Assembly: GCA_018713005.1 (NCBI GenBank)
Contig: DVFX01000051.1
Coordinates: forward strand, 1-24,714
Source of the DNA: Scatomorpha gallistercoris
GTDB lineage: Bacteria > Bacillota > Clostridia > Oscillospirales > Oscillospiraceae
Direction of reading: 5' to 3'
Length of the DNA: 24,714 bases
Of this stretch, positions 1 to 6,154 are shown one piece after another; position 1 is the stretch's first letter; every line of letters starts with the position of its first letter. Both the position numbers and the translations under genes were made by a program. Under the pieces are notes generated by a model. That model made no database searches, had not been told where the DNA came from, and was given only the letters and a program-made list of their open reading frames with translations.

Positions 1-771
1 ATCATCTCCGGCATCATCCTCAAGAAGCTCAGGGCCTTCGCCGGCGAGGCGGCCCCCTTCGTCATGGAGCTGCCCGCCTACCACGCCCCGGCCGCCAGCA
101 ATGTCCTGCGCGCCACCTGGGAGCGCGGCTGGAGCTTCATCAAGCGCGCCGGCACCGTCATACTGCTCAGCTCCATCATCATCTGGTTCCTGCAGGGCTT
201 CGGCGTCGAGAACGGCGCGTTCGGCATGGTCGAGGACAACAACAACTCCCTGCTCGCCGCCGTCGGCAGCGCGGTCGCGTTCATCTTCATCCCGCTCGGC
301 TTCGGCACCTGGCAGGCCACGGTCGGCGTCGTCGGCGGTCTGGTCGCCAAGGAGAACCTCGTCGCCATCATGGCCGTCTGCTACGGCATCGCCGGCGAAG
401 TCAGCGAGAACGGCGAGGAGATGTGGGGCATCCTAGCCAGCGAGTACACCGGCATCGCGGCCTACAGCTTCATGGTGTTCAACCTGCTGTGCGCCCCCTG
501 CTTCGCGGCCATGGGCGCCATCAAGCGCGAGATGAACAGCCCCAAGTGGACCCTCGCCGCCATCGGCTACATGTGCGGCTTCGCCTACTGCGTCAGCATG
601 ATGATCTACCAGATCGGCGGGCTCATCACCGGCGACGTCAGCTTCGGTCTGTGGACGGTCGTGGCCTTTGTGGTTCTCGCAGCTATGATCTACCTGCTCG
701 TCCGCAAGAGCAGGTACGGCGAGTACGGCGAGCGTCTCACTTCCGACAGGAGGGCGGCCGTCAATGTTTGA
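1..771 (+). CDS. feoB: Ferrous iron transporter B, C-terminal part (5' truncated by the window edge)
   Basis: The reading frame is open from base 1 and codes for about 256 residues of the membrane half of FeoB, which imports Fe2+ across the cytoplasmic membrane. The N-terminal GTPase domain lies outside the window. Visible hallmarks are several hydrophobic helices, a glycine-rich segment with the GLVAKEN motif, a CAPC motif in a membrane helix, and a final helix followed by a short basic tail. The stop codon overlaps the start of the next small Cys-rich gene by 8 bases, so the two are translationally coupled. An upstream feoA is expected but cannot be seen. Identification rests on family motifs and the typical neighbour. 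Confidence 0.9.
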   Translation: MISGIILKKLRAFAGEAAPFVMELPAYHAPAASNVLRATWERGWSFIKRAGTVILLSSIIIWFLQGFGVENGAFGMVEDNNNSLLAAVGSAVAFIFIPLGFGTWQATVGVVGGLVAKENLVAIMAVCYGIAGEVSENGEEMWGILASEYTGIAAYSFMVFNLLCAPCFAAMGAIKREMNSPKWTLAAIGYMCGFAYCVSMMIYQIGGLITGDVSFGLWTVVAFVVLAAMIYLLVRKSRYGEYGERLTSDRRAAVNV

Positions 772-958
772 GTGGCTGGCAGCCAACCTGGCGACAATAA
801 TAGTGGCGCTTGTGCTCCTTGCCGTCGTCGTCCTGGTCATCCGCAAGATGATACGCGACAAAAGGCAGGGAAAGGGCGGCTGCTCCTGCGGAGGCAGCTG
901 CGGTACATGCGGCGCCTGCAGCGCCTGCCACGGCGTACCCGCAGCTCAGAAGAAGTAA
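764..958 (+). CDS. FeoB-associated Cys-rich membrane protein
   Basis: A 64-residue protein with one N-terminal membrane helix (residues about 7-25), a short basic stretch (RKMIRDKRQGK), and a C-terminal cluster of six cysteines alternating with Gly, Ser and Ala (CSCGGSCGTCGACSAC). This arrangement is typical of the small FeoB-associated Cys-rich proteins found directly after feoB in Firmicutes. They may bind iron or assist FeoB, but their role is not firmly established. The gene begins inside the last codons of feoB, with a GGAGG-type site (aggaggg) about 8 nt before the ATG, and ends 33 bases before a strong terminator. It is therefore the last gene of the feo operon. Confidence 0.85.
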   Translation: MFEWLAANLATIIVALVLLAVVVLVIRKMIRDKRQGKGGCSCGGSCGTCGACSACHGVPAAQKK

Positions 959-990
959 ATATCTCACCCTTCCGTTTTCCCTTGTGTAAG

Positions 991-1021
991 GCCCCGGCGT
1001 GAAAGCGCCGGGGCGCTTTTT
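991..1021 (+). terminator. Rho-independent terminator of the feo operon
   Basis: A perfect 9-bp stem (GCCCCGGCG at 991-999, CGCCGGGGC at 1006-1014) with a 6-nt loop is followed by GCTTTTT. It lies 33 bases after the last feo gene. Confidence 0.9.
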
Positions 1022-1099
1022 GAGCTTGCAGGTGAATTATACAGTCAAGTGCAACAATTTAGGTAAATAAAGGGTTTATATAGGTATCTGTAGCAGAAG

Positions 1100-1267
1100 A
1101 TGTCTGACCTCCCTGCATACATCCAAGCCCGGCAAGCGGACAGGCAGGCAAACCTGACCGTGCTGCGGCAAATCCGCGACGACCCTGACAGCGCACCGGC
1201 TGAACGGCTGGAGGCTATCAGGTTGCTTCTGGAGCTGGAGGCCAAAGAGTATGGCAAACATATCTGA
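1100..1267 (+). CDS. Small hypothetical protein preceding the integrase remnant
   Basis: ATG at 1100 opens a 55-codon frame giving a charged, probably helical protein that starts MSDLPAYIQARQADRQ and ends EAKEYGKHI. It overlaps the integrase start (1251) by 17 bases, as is common for a small gene coupled to int in integrated elements. A weak Shine-Dalgarno-like run (GCAGAAG) precedes the ATG closely. I do not recognise the family. The composition (Ala, Glu, Arg, Leu-rich, ending in a helix) looks protein-like rather than random. It is probably part of the same decayed element as the integrase piece. Confidence 0.5.
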   Translation: MSDLPAYIQARQADRQANLTVLRQIRDDPDSAPAERLEAIRLLLELEAKEYGKHI

Positions 1268-1535
1268 GCGCCGCGACAAAGACGGCACTGTCATAAGCTT
1301 TCAGATTCGCGTGATCAGAGGCTGCGACGCCTCGGGAAAGCGCCTGAAAGACTATCAGATGACGTGGAAGCCCGCGCCGGGTAGGACCACGCGCCAAGTC
1401 AGGAAAGAGCTTGAGCGGCAGGCCACGCTGTTTGAAGAGGCTTGCAGGAATGGGCAGGTGTCCATTGAAAAGCCGACGTTTGAGAAGTACGCCAACTACG
1501 TCATTGACCTGAAGCAGCGCAGCCAAATTAAATGA
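1251..1535 (+). pseudogene. Truncated tyrosine-type integrase (N-terminal domain only)
   Basis: Encodes 94 residues beginning MANISERRDKDG, with an AP2-like arm-DNA-binding fold pattern (ISFQIRVIRGCDASGKRLKDYQMTWKP) followed by the start of the SAM-like core-binding domain (PTFEKYANYVIDLKQRS). A complete integrase of this family has roughly 350-400 residues. The whole catalytic domain (Arg...His-X-X-Arg...Tyr) is missing, because the frame stops just after QRSQIK. Only about 90 bases separate the stop from tRNA-Arg, a common integration target. The simplest reading is the scar of an element that lost most of itself, including the catalytic half of int. It cannot recombine DNA, but it could still make an arm-binding domain. 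Confidence 0.8.
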
Positions 1536-1542
1536 CTGTATT

Positions 1543-1559
1543 GTCCCGCTAAAGTCCCG
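1543..1559 (+). repeat. Paired GTCCCG direct repeats, possible integrase arm sites
   Basis: GTCCCG occurs at 1543-1548 and 1554-1559, an 11-bp period (about one helical turn), just downstream of the integrase remnant. Short helically phased repeats beside int are typical of arm-type binding sites. The assignment is inferential. Confidence 0.35.
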
Positions 1560-1584
1560 TCACAGCAATTGGAAATAAAAGAAA

Positions 1585-1620
1585 CCCAGTGATTAAGGCA
1601 AAAACCTCAAAATCACTGGG
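1585..1620 (-). terminator. Terminator of tRNA-Arg
   Basis: A perfect 10-bp stem (CCCAGTGATT at 1585-1594, AATCACTGGG at 1611-1620). Read on the minus strand it starts 6 bases after the tRNA CCA end and is followed by TTTCTTTTATT, so it terminates the tRNA transcript. No T-run follows on the plus strand. Confidence 0.85.
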
Positions 1621-1626
1621 CTTCTA

Positions 1627-1703
1627 TGGCACGCCGCAAGGGATTCGAACCCCTGACCTTCTGGTCCGTAGCCAGACGCTCTATCCAGCTGAGCTAGCGG
1701 CGC
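1627..1703 (-). tRNA. tRNA-Arg (anticodon ACG)
   Basis: A 77-nt cloverleaf on the minus strand, with the CCA end encoded (TGG at 1627-1629 on the plus strand). The acceptor stem GCGCCGC pairs with GCGGCGT (one G-U). The D arm is GCTC/GAGC. The anticodon stem TCTGG/CCAGA encloses loop CTACGGA, giving anticodon ACG (Arg, normally converted to ICG). The T arm is AGGGG-TTCGAAT-CCCTT. A promoter and a terminator flank it closely, so it is a single-gene transcript. Its 3' half is a likely former integration site, given the integrase remnant next to it. Confidence 0.97.
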
Positions 1704-1729
1704 ATGTCGGCTCGTTATCGAGCCTTTAT

Positions 1730-1758
1730 ATGTTAGCACAGCATGGCGAAGTTTGCAA
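1730..1758 (-). promoter_or_regulatory. Promoter of tRNA-Arg
   Basis: On the minus strand, TTGCAA (1753-1758), a 17-bp spacer and TAACAT (1730-1735). A small hairpin GGCTCG/CGAGCC (1709-1724) lies in the short 5' leader before the tRNA. Confidence 0.6.
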
Positions 1759-1806
1759 GAGTTTTTTTAATTTTTTCGCAGATTTTTTTGAAACCGCTTC
1801 CGCGCT

Positions 1807-2199
1807 CTATTCCACGTCGCGCAGCAGCTCCCCGGCGCTGACGCCGTAGAGTTTTGCAAGGGCAAGCAGGTTCGTCGTCGAGGGCTCCGACGCGCCCGTC
1901 TCCCACTTGCTCACCGCCTGGCGCGAGACGCCGAGGCTCTCGGCGACAAACTCCTGAGTCATGTTGCTCTTCATGCGGTGAGCCTTGAGCGCCTCGCCCA
2001 GCGAGCGGCGGACGGCGGGGTCACCCTTACCGGCGCGCAGGTACTTCAGCAGCGCGCGGATGCCCAGCACTATAAGCGTGAACAGCGCGGCGTAGAACAG
2101 CAGCGGCACCAGCCACAGCAGCCATATCCAGTTGAAAACCGGGTTTATCGAAAGCTCTCCGCCCACGCTCCAGGCCGTCCCCGACAGAATCACATTCAT
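1807..2199 (-). CDS. Membrane-anchored XRE-family transcriptional regulator
   Basis: A 130-residue protein. Residues about 25-50 form one strongly hydrophobic helix (FNWIWLLWLVPLLFYAALFTLIVLGIRALL). Residues about 68-128 form a Cro/C1-type helix-turn-helix domain (LGEALKAHRMKSNMTQEFVAE, SLGVSRQAVSKWETGASEPS). The order is unusual for this class, which normally has the DNA-binding domain first. Here the DNA-binding domain is at the C-terminus and presumably cytoplasmic, tethered to the membrane. A GGAGG-type site lies before the ATG. It is probably a single-gene unit with its own promoter. The target genes and signal are unknown; self-regulation is a usual guess for this class. Confidence 0.8.
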   Translation of the reverse strand: MNVILSGTAWSVGGELSINPVFNWIWLLWLVPLLFYAALFTLIVLGIRALLKYLRAGKGDPAVRRSLGEALKAHRMKSNMTQEFVAESLGVSRQAVSKWETGASEPSTTNLLALAKLYGVSAGELLRDVE

Positions 2200-2231
2200 C
2201 TTCCCGCCTCCAATCGCTTTTATCTGCCCTA

Positions 2232-2260
2232 ATTATACGCCAAAGCCCCGGTTGCGTCCA
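2232..2260 (-). promoter_or_regulatory. Promoter of the XRE regulator gene
   Basis: On the minus strand, TGGACG (2255-2260), 17 bp and a perfect TATAAT (2232-2237). The -35 box lies in the loop and arm of the terminator of the gene upstream, so the two elements share DNA. Confidence 0.55.
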
Positions 2261-2285
2261 CCAACTATCGCGCAACCGGGGCTTT
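2242..2285 (-). terminator. Terminator hairpin after the CDF gene
   Basis: A perfect 15-bp stem (AAAGCCCCGGTTGCG at 2242-2256, CGCAACCGGGGCTTT at 2271-2285) three bases after the CDF stop codon. The T-run is short on both strands. Confidence 0.8.
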
Positions 2286-2288
2286 ATT

Positions 2289-3455
2289 TCACACAAACGG
2301 GCGGTCAATGTGTATTTTCGGGTGGGTGTTCTGCCAGAGCGAATTGACCAGGGTCTCCAGCGCGCTCTTTGCCTCGTCCTCGGTGAGCGGGCTGTCGTTC
2401 GGCAGCACGGCGTCGAAAATAACGTTCGTGTGCGTCGGCCCGGCGACAATGCGGAAGTCGTGGACGGTTATGCCAAGCTGCAGGCCGTCGACGGCCTCCC
2501 TGAGCTCGTCGAGCATTTGCCCGGTCTTGCTGTCGTCTGTGCTGATGGGATCCATGTGTATGACGGCGTCGCAGCCGAGCTCCTTTTGCAGCTCGTACTC
2601 GGCGTTGTCTATGGCGTCGTGCAGCTCGTATATGTCCCCGCTGCCGGGGACCTCAGCGTGCAGTGAAATCATCAGCCTGCCGGGGCCGTAGTCATGGACT
2701 ATGAGGTCGTGCACGCCCTTTACCTCGGGATGGGACATGACGATTTCCACGATGCGCTGTACCAGCTCCGGGTCCGGCGCCGTGCCCAGCAGCGGGCTGA
2801 GGGTGTCGCGCGCCGCAGAGAAGCCGGAGTAGATGATGAACAGAGCAACCGCCGCGCCGCTCCAGCCGTCTATATTCACGCCGGTGAAGCGCGCCACCAG
2901 CATCGAAATCAGGACCACCAGCGTGGCTATGCAGTCGGTGAGGGAATCCATTGCCGTCGCGCTCATGCCGGGCGAGTTTATCTTTCTGCCCACAGCCCGG
3001 TTGTAAAGGAACATGTAGCCCTTCACACAGATGGACGCCACGAGGATGAGCATGGGCAGGAGCGAGGCGTCCACAGGCTCCGGTGAGCGTATCTTGTCTA
3101 TGGACTCGAGGCCCAGCTGGACGCCGACGACTATTATTATCATGGACACGGCCACGCCGGACAAATACTCAATTCTGCCGTGTCCGAAGGGGTGGCCCGG
3201 GTCAGGCTTCTTCGAGGCCAGGCGGAAGCCGAGCAGCGTTATCACGGACGAGCCCGCGTCGGACAGGTTGTTGAACGCGTCCGCCGTCACGGCGATGGAG
3301 CCCGCGATGGAGCCCGCTATGTATTTGCCCGCAAAGAGCAGGATATTCAGGAAGATACCCGTCAGCGAGCACAGCATGCCGTAGGCCTTGCGCACGGCGG
3401 GGCTGGATATGTTGTCCCGGTCCTTGATGAAGAGTTTGGAAAGAAGCGTTATCAT
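2289..3455 (-). CDS. Cation diffusion facilitator family transporter, probably manganese export
   Basis: A 388-residue CDF protein: a hydrophobic domain with about six helices (residues 30-215), then a cytoplasmic domain of the ZT-dimer type with His-rich metal contacts (LMISLHAEVP, AVIHMDPIS). Members exchange protons for divalent metal efflux. The HPFGHGRIEYL loop is diagnostic of the family. The transport site is readable: helix 2 has N62 and D66 (NNLSD), helix 5 has D170 and D174 (DSLTD). This NDDD set is the pattern described for Mn2+-exporting CDFs such as pneumococcal MntE, whereas zinc exporters carry HDHD or DDHD. The start is supported by AGAGG 7 nt upstream. An extra C-terminal extension of roughly 90 residues with a second alpha/beta segment makes it longer than the ~300-residue average. 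Confidence 0.9.
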   Translation of the reverse strand: MITLLSKLFIKDRDNISSPAVRKAYGMLCSLTGIFLNILLFAGKYIAGSIAGSIAVTADAFNNLSDAGSSVITLLGFRLASKKPDPGHPFGHGRIEYLSGVAVSMIIIVVGVQLGLESIDKIRSPEPVDASLLPMLILVASICVKGYMFLYNRAVGRKINSPGMSATAMDSLTDCIATLVVLISMLVARFTGVNIDGWSGAAVALFIIYSGFSAARDTLSPLLGTAPDPELVQRIVEIVMSHPEVKGVHDLIVHDYGPGRLMISLHAEVPGSGDIYELHDAIDNAEYELQKELGCDAVIHMDPISTDDSKTGQMLDELREAVDGLQLGITVHDFRIVAGPTHTNVIFDAVLPNDSPLTEDEAKSALETLVNSLWQNTHPKIHIDRPFV

Positions 3456-3476
3456 GGGCTAACCTCTCAAATATGA

Positions 3477-3508
3477 CGATACGGTCCCCCGGGCGGGGAA
3501 CCGTATCG
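3477..3508 (-). terminator. Hairpin between the small hypothetical gene and the CDF gene
   Basis: CGATACGGT (3477-3485) pairs with ACCGTATCG (3500-3508), extended by CCCC/GGGG. No long T-run follows on the minus strand, so it may be a weak terminator or an mRNA-processing or stability hairpin. Confidence 0.5.
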
Positions 3509-3526
3509 GAAAATAGTTTGTTTTGT

Positions 3527-3826
3527 TCAAAAGTACAGCTCGGGCATTGAGGCGTCAGGTTCCGCATCTCTTACGATGTACGCACGCTTGCCCGGCTCAA
3601 GTACGCTCTCGTTGAGCCAACGGGTGAAGGCCTCGGCGCCGTCGAACTCCAGGGTACGGAAGCACCCGGACTCCTCGTTCACATCGCGCCGGCAGCTGTG
3701 CGTGGTTCCCAGGCCGTAGAGCCATGCGTCGAACCGCGCGCGAAAGCCGTTGAGGTCTTTTGCGGCGCGCTCCGGGACGCATATCACGTCACGGTTCCAA
3801 GCGCTGCGCACCAGCACCCGGGCCAT
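3527..3826 (-). CDS. Conserved-looking small protein coupled to mrp
   Basis: A 99-residue protein beginning MARVLVRSAWNRDVICVPERA and ending MPELYF. I do not recognise the family. It is soluble, has two cysteines (around residues 45 and 55 in the context HSCRR and SGCFR), and ends in an acidic tail (VRDAEPDASMPELYF). I chose the ATG at 3826 because GAGAGG lies 11 nt upstream. An alternative TTG at 3835 would overlap the mrp stop by 4 bases but leaves the ribosome site only about 2 nt away. Either way it is tightly coupled to mrp, so a role near Fe-S assembly is possible but unproven. Confidence 0.65.
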   Translation of the reverse strand: MARVLVRSAWNRDVICVPERAAKDLNGFRARFDAWLYGLGTTHSCRRDVNEESGCFRTLEFDGAEAFTRWLNESVLEPGKRAYIVRDAEPDASMPELYF

Positions 3827-3831
3827 AAGGC

Positions 3832-4659
3832 TCAAAGCCTCTCGATGTAGTCGGCAAGCTCTTTGAGCTCCGGCACCTCGACGGTCTCAATCTTGCCGGC
3901 GTCGCAGGCGGAGGCGTACTCGTTGTTGATGGGCAGCTTGGCGACGTGGGGGATGCCGAACTTGGCGGCCGTCTCGTCTATGTGGCTCTCGCCGAAGATG
4001 CTGTGCGCCTTGCCGCAGTCGGGGCAGACGTAGTAGCTCATGTTCTCCACGAGGCCGACGACCGGCTTGCTCATCATGTTGGCCATGTTCACGGCCTTCT
4101 CAACTATCATGCCGACAAGCTCCTGGGGGCTGGTGACGACGATGACGCCGTTGACCGGCAGGCTCTGGAACACGGTCAGGGGTACGTCGCCCGTTCCGGG
4201 GGGCATGTCGACGAACATGTAGTCGACGTTGTCCCAGATGACGTCCGTCCAGAACTGCTCAACCGCGCCCGCAATGATGGGGCCGCGCCAGACCACGGGG
4301 TCGGTGTCGTGGGGCAGCAGGACGTTCATGCTCATCATCTGGATGCCGCCCATACTCTTGACAGGCAGGATGAAGTCCTCGCCGCCGCGCGCGTTCTCGT
4401 GCACGCCGAACATCTGCGGCACGCTCGGGCCGGTGACGTCCGCGTCCAGGACGGCGGCGCGGTGGCCGCGGCGCTGCATTTCGCAGGCCAGCAGGCCGGT
4501 GACCAGGCTCTTGCCCACGCCGCCCTTGCCGCTTACAACGGCAAAGACGCGGCCCACGGCGCTGCCCTCGTGCAGCGGCTTTAGGAAGCTCTGCGGCGCG
4601 GTGCGGCTGGAGCAGTTTTCGCCGCAGGCGGAGCAGTCGTTGTTGCAGTTAGTGCTCAT
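3832..4659 (-). CDS. mrp: Mrp/ApbC family Fe-S cluster carrier ATPase
   Basis: A 275-residue P-loop ATPase of the Mrp/NBP35 class, which binds and transfers Fe-S clusters in the cytosol. Seen: a deviant Walker A GKGGVGKS at residues 44-51; the DADVTGPSVPQMFG and MPPGTGD motifs; and near the C-terminus a CPDC motif, the usual cluster-bridging CXXC. The N-terminus adds a Cys cluster (C5, C9, C12, C16), whose spacing differs from that of eukaryotic Nbp35. The ATG at 4659 is preferred over an in-frame upstream one because AGAGG sits 7 nt before it. A good promoter lies just upstream and overlaps the end of the peptidase gene. Confidence 0.92.
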   Translation of the reverse strand: MSTNCNNDCSACGENCSSRTAPQSFLKPLHEGSAVGRVFAVVSGKGGVGKSLVTGLLACEMQRRGHRAAVLDADVTGPSVPQMFGVHENARGGEDFILPVKSMGGIQMMSMNVLLPHDTDPVVWRGPIIAGAVEQFWTDVIWDNVDYMFVDMPPGTGDVPLTVFQSLPVNGVIVVTSPQELVGMIVEKAVNMANMMSKPVVGLVENMSYYVCPDCGKAHSIFGESHIDETAAKFGIPHVAKLPINNEYASACDAGKIETVEVPELKELADYIERL

Positions 4660-4709
4660 ATTTCTACCTCTTTCGTGTGCGGCCAAAGCCGCAAATAGTC
4701 AGTGGGTCT

Positions 4710-4737
4710 ATTATATCCCAAGAAGCGAATAAGTCAA
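4710..4737 (-). promoter_or_regulatory. Promoter of mrp
   Basis: On the minus strand, TTGACT (4732-4737), 16 bp and TATAAT (4710-4715). The -35 box overlaps the stop codon of the M14 peptidase gene. The 5' leader contains a small TGCGGC/GCCGCA hairpin (4678-4693). Confidence 0.8.
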
Positions 4738-6002
4738 GCTCCCGCCGAGGCGACGCACTCGTCGCAGATGGCCGCGACCGCCTTGGATATGGGCTCCAGC
4801 TGCTCTATGGGCAGCGGGTTCTCCCCAAGCCCGCACTCTATGGTGAAGGCCGGGACATCCAGCTCATCTATCACCCAGTCCTTGTATCCCGCGTTCGAGC
4901 TCTCGTCCGGCACGTCGTCAAGCGCGTAGCCGCTCACGCCGGCAAGCCTTCCGGCCAACTCCTCCGCCCCCGGCGGAGCATAACCGTGGTAGTTCCAGTA
5001 TATCACTTCCCCCTGCGTGTGCAGCGCCAGCACCGCGACCGGACGCAGCCTGCGCGTCAGCGACCAGAGCGCGAAGGACTCCGGCGCGCACAGCGGCGCC
5101 CTCCCGACATAGTCCCTCGGCGCGGGCGAGCGCCAGCCCTGCGCGTACTTTATCCCCTTTGCCTGCTCCCAGCCCGCCGGGTACTGCAGGTTCAAATCCG
5201 TGCCGCGTATATTTGCCTTCCAGCCGTCCGGCCAGGCAACCTGCGGATAATCGGCCGCAATCTGCCGCGCCCGTGCAAGCCACGGACCTTCGCCTATCGC
5301 CCCGGTCACCAAATCTACCCCGTCGGGGTCCACCAGCGGCAGGAAGTACACTCGCAGCTGCCGGTGCGCCTCAACGGCCGCACCGTCCCCGGCGTGGTAG
5401 CGGGACGCCAGCGCCCCGGCATATCTGAGCAGCGCCGGGGCCGTTATCCACTCGTTCGCGTGGTGCGCCGCCGTGAACACCAGCGTCCTGTTCCCATCGC
5501 CGAAGGTCAGCGAGCGCAGCCTCTTCCCCATCGCGCTGCGCCCCCATGTACCCGGCATCAGCGACGGATACCGCGACGAAAGCGCCCGTATGCTATGTTC
5601 ATTGGCCTGCGTGCTCCAGGAGATCTTGGGTACTGCTTCAAAGGGCAGCGGCACGGTGATGCCGGACGCGGCCCTGCGCAGGTTTGCATCCAGCCCCGGG
5701 TTTGCCGTCCGCACGGCCTCGGGCTCCGCGCCGAATCTCCGCGCGGCCGCGAGCGGTGTCTCGCCAGGCCGGAGATATGCCGTCACCCGGCCTGACGTAT
5801 ACGGCTCCAGAGCCGCCCACACCGACGGCAGTACCTCCGCGGACTCCGGCAGGCCGCGCGCCCTCCTGAAAGCGCCAAGCGCCGCAGCGGTCTCAGAGCC
5901 CAGGCAGCCGTCTATGTCAAGCGGACCATACCCCGCCCGGCTCAGCCCCAGCTGCAGCAGCTCGACCAGCGAGCCCCGGCTGCCGTATTTCAAAATCATC
6001 AT
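4734..6002 (-). CDS. M14-family zinc peptidase with peptidoglycan-binding and LysM-like domains
   Basis: A 422-residue protein resembling gamma-D-glutamyl-diamino acid endopeptidases, which cut the stem peptides of peptidoglycan. Residues about 3-68 are a peptidoglycan-binding module (LVELLQLGLSRAGYGPLDIDG, ALGAFRRARGL). Residues 72-122 are LysM-like. Residues about 135-415 are an M14 carboxypeptidase fold. Zinc ligands are H181 and E184 (HANE) and H328 (ALHTQGE). R266 (NIRGTDLN) would bind the substrate carboxylate and E389 (FTIECGLGE) is the catalytic acid. No signal peptide is present, which in relatives goes with action inside the sporangium; that link is inferred. AAAGGA lies about 10 nt upstream of the ATG. 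A TATAAT (6036-6041, minus strand) may be its -10 box. Confidence 0.85.
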   Translation of the reverse strand: MMILKYGSRGSLVELLQLGLSRAGYGPLDIDGCLGSETAAALGAFRRARGLPESAEVLPSVWAALEPYTSGRVTAYLRPGETPLAAARRFGAEPEAVRTANPGLDANLRRAASGITVPLPFEAVPKISWSTQANEHSIRALSSRYPSLMPGTWGRSAMGKRLRSLTFGDGNRTLVFTAAHHANEWITAPALLRYAGALASRYHAGDGAAVEAHRQLRVYFLPLVDPDGVDLVTGAIGEGPWLARARQIAADYPQVAWPDGWKANIRGTDLNLQYPAGWEQAKGIKYAQGWRSPAPRDYVGRAPLCAPESFALWSLTRRLRPVAVLALHTQGEVIYWNYHGYAPPGAEELAGRLAGVSGYALDDVPDESSNAGYKDWVIDELDVPAFTIECGLGENPLPIEQLEPISKAVAAICDECVASAGA

Positions 6003-6154
6003 GTCAACAATTTCCTTTCATCCGAATAGCCCGGCATTATATGCTTATCGGGCCGGACAGGGAATCATGCATGATTTACCCGCCTTTATTTTTTGAAACG
6101 CCGCACATAATGAAATTGCCGGTCATTTCGGCGGCGAAAAATTTGAGTGGGGGG

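Noticed and set aside
3946..4584. A 212-codon plus-strand frame opposite mrp
   Set aside because: Low-complexity His, Asp, Val and Ala composition, no ribosome site, and mrp motifs are clear on the other strand.
4677..5795. A 372-codon plus-strand frame opposite the M14 peptidase
   Set aside because: The minus-strand frame has full M14 catalytic motifs and a ribosome site. The plus frame is an Arg- and Pro-rich shadow created by high GC.
6003..6154. A sigma-F/G promoter for spoIVB
   Set aside because: One CATNNTA-like box (6035-6041) is present, but no matching -35 element was found at the right distance.
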